A DNA stretch of 64,000 nucleotides from Pseudomonas kairouanensis (GTDB lineage: Bacteria > Pseudomonadota > Gammaproteobacteria > Pseudomonadales > Pseudomonadaceae), in assembly GCF_004682055.1 (NCBI RefSeq), contig NZ_QUZU01000007.1, positions 124,001 through 188,000 on the forward strand, written 5' to 3'. A model generated the notes under the pieces. That model made no database searches. It saw only the letters and a list, made by a program, of their open reading frames with translations, and was not told where the DNA came from. Shown in pieces: positions 62,824 to 64,000 of the stretch (position 1 is the first letter of the stretch; each line of letters starts with the position of its first letter). The translations under genes were made by a program, and so were the position numbers.

Positions 62824-64000
62824 CTACCAACTGCCAGACGCGCCGCCGCCACCGCTGGAACCACCGCCGCCCGACGAACTGCTGCTGGAGCTTGAGCGGC
62901 TGGAACCTGAACTCGACCCGCCGCCCGAACTCGACCCCGCCCCCGTGCCGCTCTGGATAAACACAAACAACGCCGCAAACGACGCCATGGGGATCGCCAC
63001 CAACCACCCCTGTGCTGCGTTGCCCAACAACATGCCCGCCACACCGTAGATCAAAGCGACCGCCAACAAGCGCAGGAGGAAAAACTTCGGGCTGTTTTTC
63101 CAGGATTCCTTGATCAGCAAAAACAGCAGCAGGTACAAGCCCAGCACCACCGCGCCGCCCAACGGGTACGCCAGCCAATGGATAAGGTTGACGTCGACGT
63201 AGTGGTTCGCAACGAGCACGCCCGCGATATAGGCCAGCAAACCCAGCACACAGTAGAACGCCGTACGGGCCATCCACAGCGCACCAAAAGTGGCGCCGCC
63301 GATCAACGCCGTCAGCGGCACCACCAGCAGGTACACCGGCCATTCCCGCCCGCCGACGTAAATCGCCAACAGCACCGTAACGGCCACCGCCGCCATCAAG
63401 GCGCGGCGCCATTTCAGGGTGCCGGACGCCATCAGCACACCGCCCACGCCACCGAACACAAACGCCAGCAGCACGGCGATGGCCCCGGCTGGGAAGCCTG
63501 GCTCAGAGACCTCAGGCAAGTCGCCGCCATCGACCAGCACCACCAGGTCATTGACGCCCAGGGAGACGCCCGCCGCGTAGTCGCCCTGGCGAAACGCGGG
63601 CGTGATGTGCTCCTCGATGATGCGATGGGCCAGCAAGTCGGTCACCGTGCCTTCCAAGCCGTAGCCGACTTCGATACGCACTTTGCGATCCTCCTTGGCC
63701 ACCACCAGCAGGATGCCGTCGTTAACATCCTTGCGCCCCAGTTTCCAGGCGCGGAACAGTTGGTTGGCGTAGTCCTCGATGCTCACGCCGCCGGTGCTGG
63801 GCACCATCAGCACGGCTACTTGGGCGCCTTTGCGTTGTTCAAGGTCGGCAAGCTGGCTTTTCAGACGGGAGGTGGTGCTGGCGTCCAGGCTGCCGGTGAG
63901 GTCGATCACCCGCTGGTCGAGGGCCACGCCAATCGGCGAAGGGTCCGCCTGGGCGGTGCTGAACAGGCCGATAACCAGCAGCGCCAGCAGACTCAAGACC
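62824..64000 (-). CDS. TPM domain (YgcG-like) membrane protein, 5' end cut by the window
   Basis: At least 390 residues. A signal peptide-like hydrophobic stretch (LLALLVIGLFSTAQA) leads into a TPM domain (about residues 25-165, KVRIEVGYGLEGTVTDLLAHRIIEE), then five or six membrane helices and a Ser/Gly-rich tail (poly-Ser, then GGGGSSGGGG) ending ASGSW. The frame has no ATG before the window edge (a TTG at 63996), so the true start is probably outside. TPM proteins are linked to membrane-complex repair and may bind nucleotides. Ends 4 bp past the GNAT stop, convergent. Confidence 0.82.
   Translation of the reverse strand, partial: VLSLLALLVIGLFSTAQADPSPIGVALDQRVIDLTGSLDASTTSRLKSQLADLEQRKGAQVAVLMVPSTGGVSIEDYANQLFRAWKLGRKDVNDGILLVVAKEDRKVRIEVGYGLEGTVTDLLAHRIIEEHITPAFRQGDYAAGVSLGVNDLVVLVDGGDLPEVSEPGFPAGAIAVLLAFVFGGVGGVLMASGTLKWRRALMAAVAVTVLLAIYVGGREWPVYLLVVPLTALIGGATFGALWMARTAFYCVLGLLAYIAGVLVANHYVDVNLIHWLAYPLGGAVVLGLYLLLFLLIKESWKNSPKFFLLRLLAVALIYGVAGMLLGNAAQGWLVAIPMASFAALFVFIQSGTGAGSSSGGGSSSGSSRSSSSSSSSGGGGSSGGGGASGSW

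Overview
The window is a piece of a high-GC gammaproteobacterial chromosome, almost certainly from the Pseudomonas fluorescens group. Evidence: two OprD-family porins, a lexA2-imuA-imuB-dnaE2 cassette of the Pseudomonas kind, a DUF1338 (HglS-type) enzyme, many REP/REPIN palindromes built on the core GTGGGAGCGGGCTTGCTCGC, and a DUF3077 gene with its structured leader. No rRNA, tRNA, CRISPR array, intact insertion sequence or prophage was seen.

Layout. 0-14 kb: small secreted and thioredoxin-like proteins, a decayed GGDEF fragment, a TerC/CBS membrane protein, a sugar (polyol) binding protein plus dehydrogenase behind two palindromic operators, SohB, a histidine phosphatase, an SCP2 protein, a large glycoside hydrolase, OprD and an HglS-like dioxygenase. 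14-26.7 kb: a transketolase, then DNA damage functions: UvrA2-like ATPase co-directional with a hybrid kinase, and the SOS mutasome operon lexA2-imuA-imuB-(REPIN)-dnaE2, with a LexA2-type palindrome lying over the lexA2 ribosome binding site and start. 26.7-32 kb: a divergent Rhs polymorphic toxin whose variable tip looks like an ADP-ribosyltransferase, followed 1 nt later by a low-GC candidate immunity gene; the Rhs 5' end appears frameshifted. 32-43 kb: Nudix and SDR enzymes, a lipid-anchored hydrolase, an FMN hydroxyacid oxidase divergent from a DeoR regulator, small membrane and secreted proteins, hemerythrin, a degenerate MoeA paralogue, a second OprD and a copper-relay pair (SCO, PCuAC) near a DUF2946 protein.

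43-50 kb: a sigma-54 (PrpR-type) activator divergent from a three-gene catabolic operon (DUF1932 dehydrogenase, RraA-like aldolase, CitMHS transporter) with a visible -24/-12 promoter and a palindromic upstream site. It is followed by a two-gene convergent module (unknown 273-aa protein and DUF488) bounded by two separated REP half-elements. 50-53.8 kb: lipoprotein, hybrid kinase divergent from a LuxR response regulator, a DHCW cupin and a HIT protein.

53.8-59.2 kb is an accessory patch of small orphan genes: SUKH-like and TPR immunity remnants, GNAT, NADAR, a P-loop kinase, unknown small proteins, and a DUF3077 gene preceded by a three-way-junction RNA fold. 59-64 kb returns to ordinary genes: GNATs, a membrane protein overlapping a MerR regulator, an NAD-dependent epimerase, and a TPM (YgcG-like) protein cut by the window edge.

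Most promising for new biology: the Rhs-ART/immunity pair (26.8-32.0 kb), the REP-bounded DUF488 module (48.5-50.0 kb), the sigma-54 catabolic operon (45.3-48.5 kb) and the structured leader at 57.6-57.84 kb. All product calls come from reading the sequence; no database search was run.
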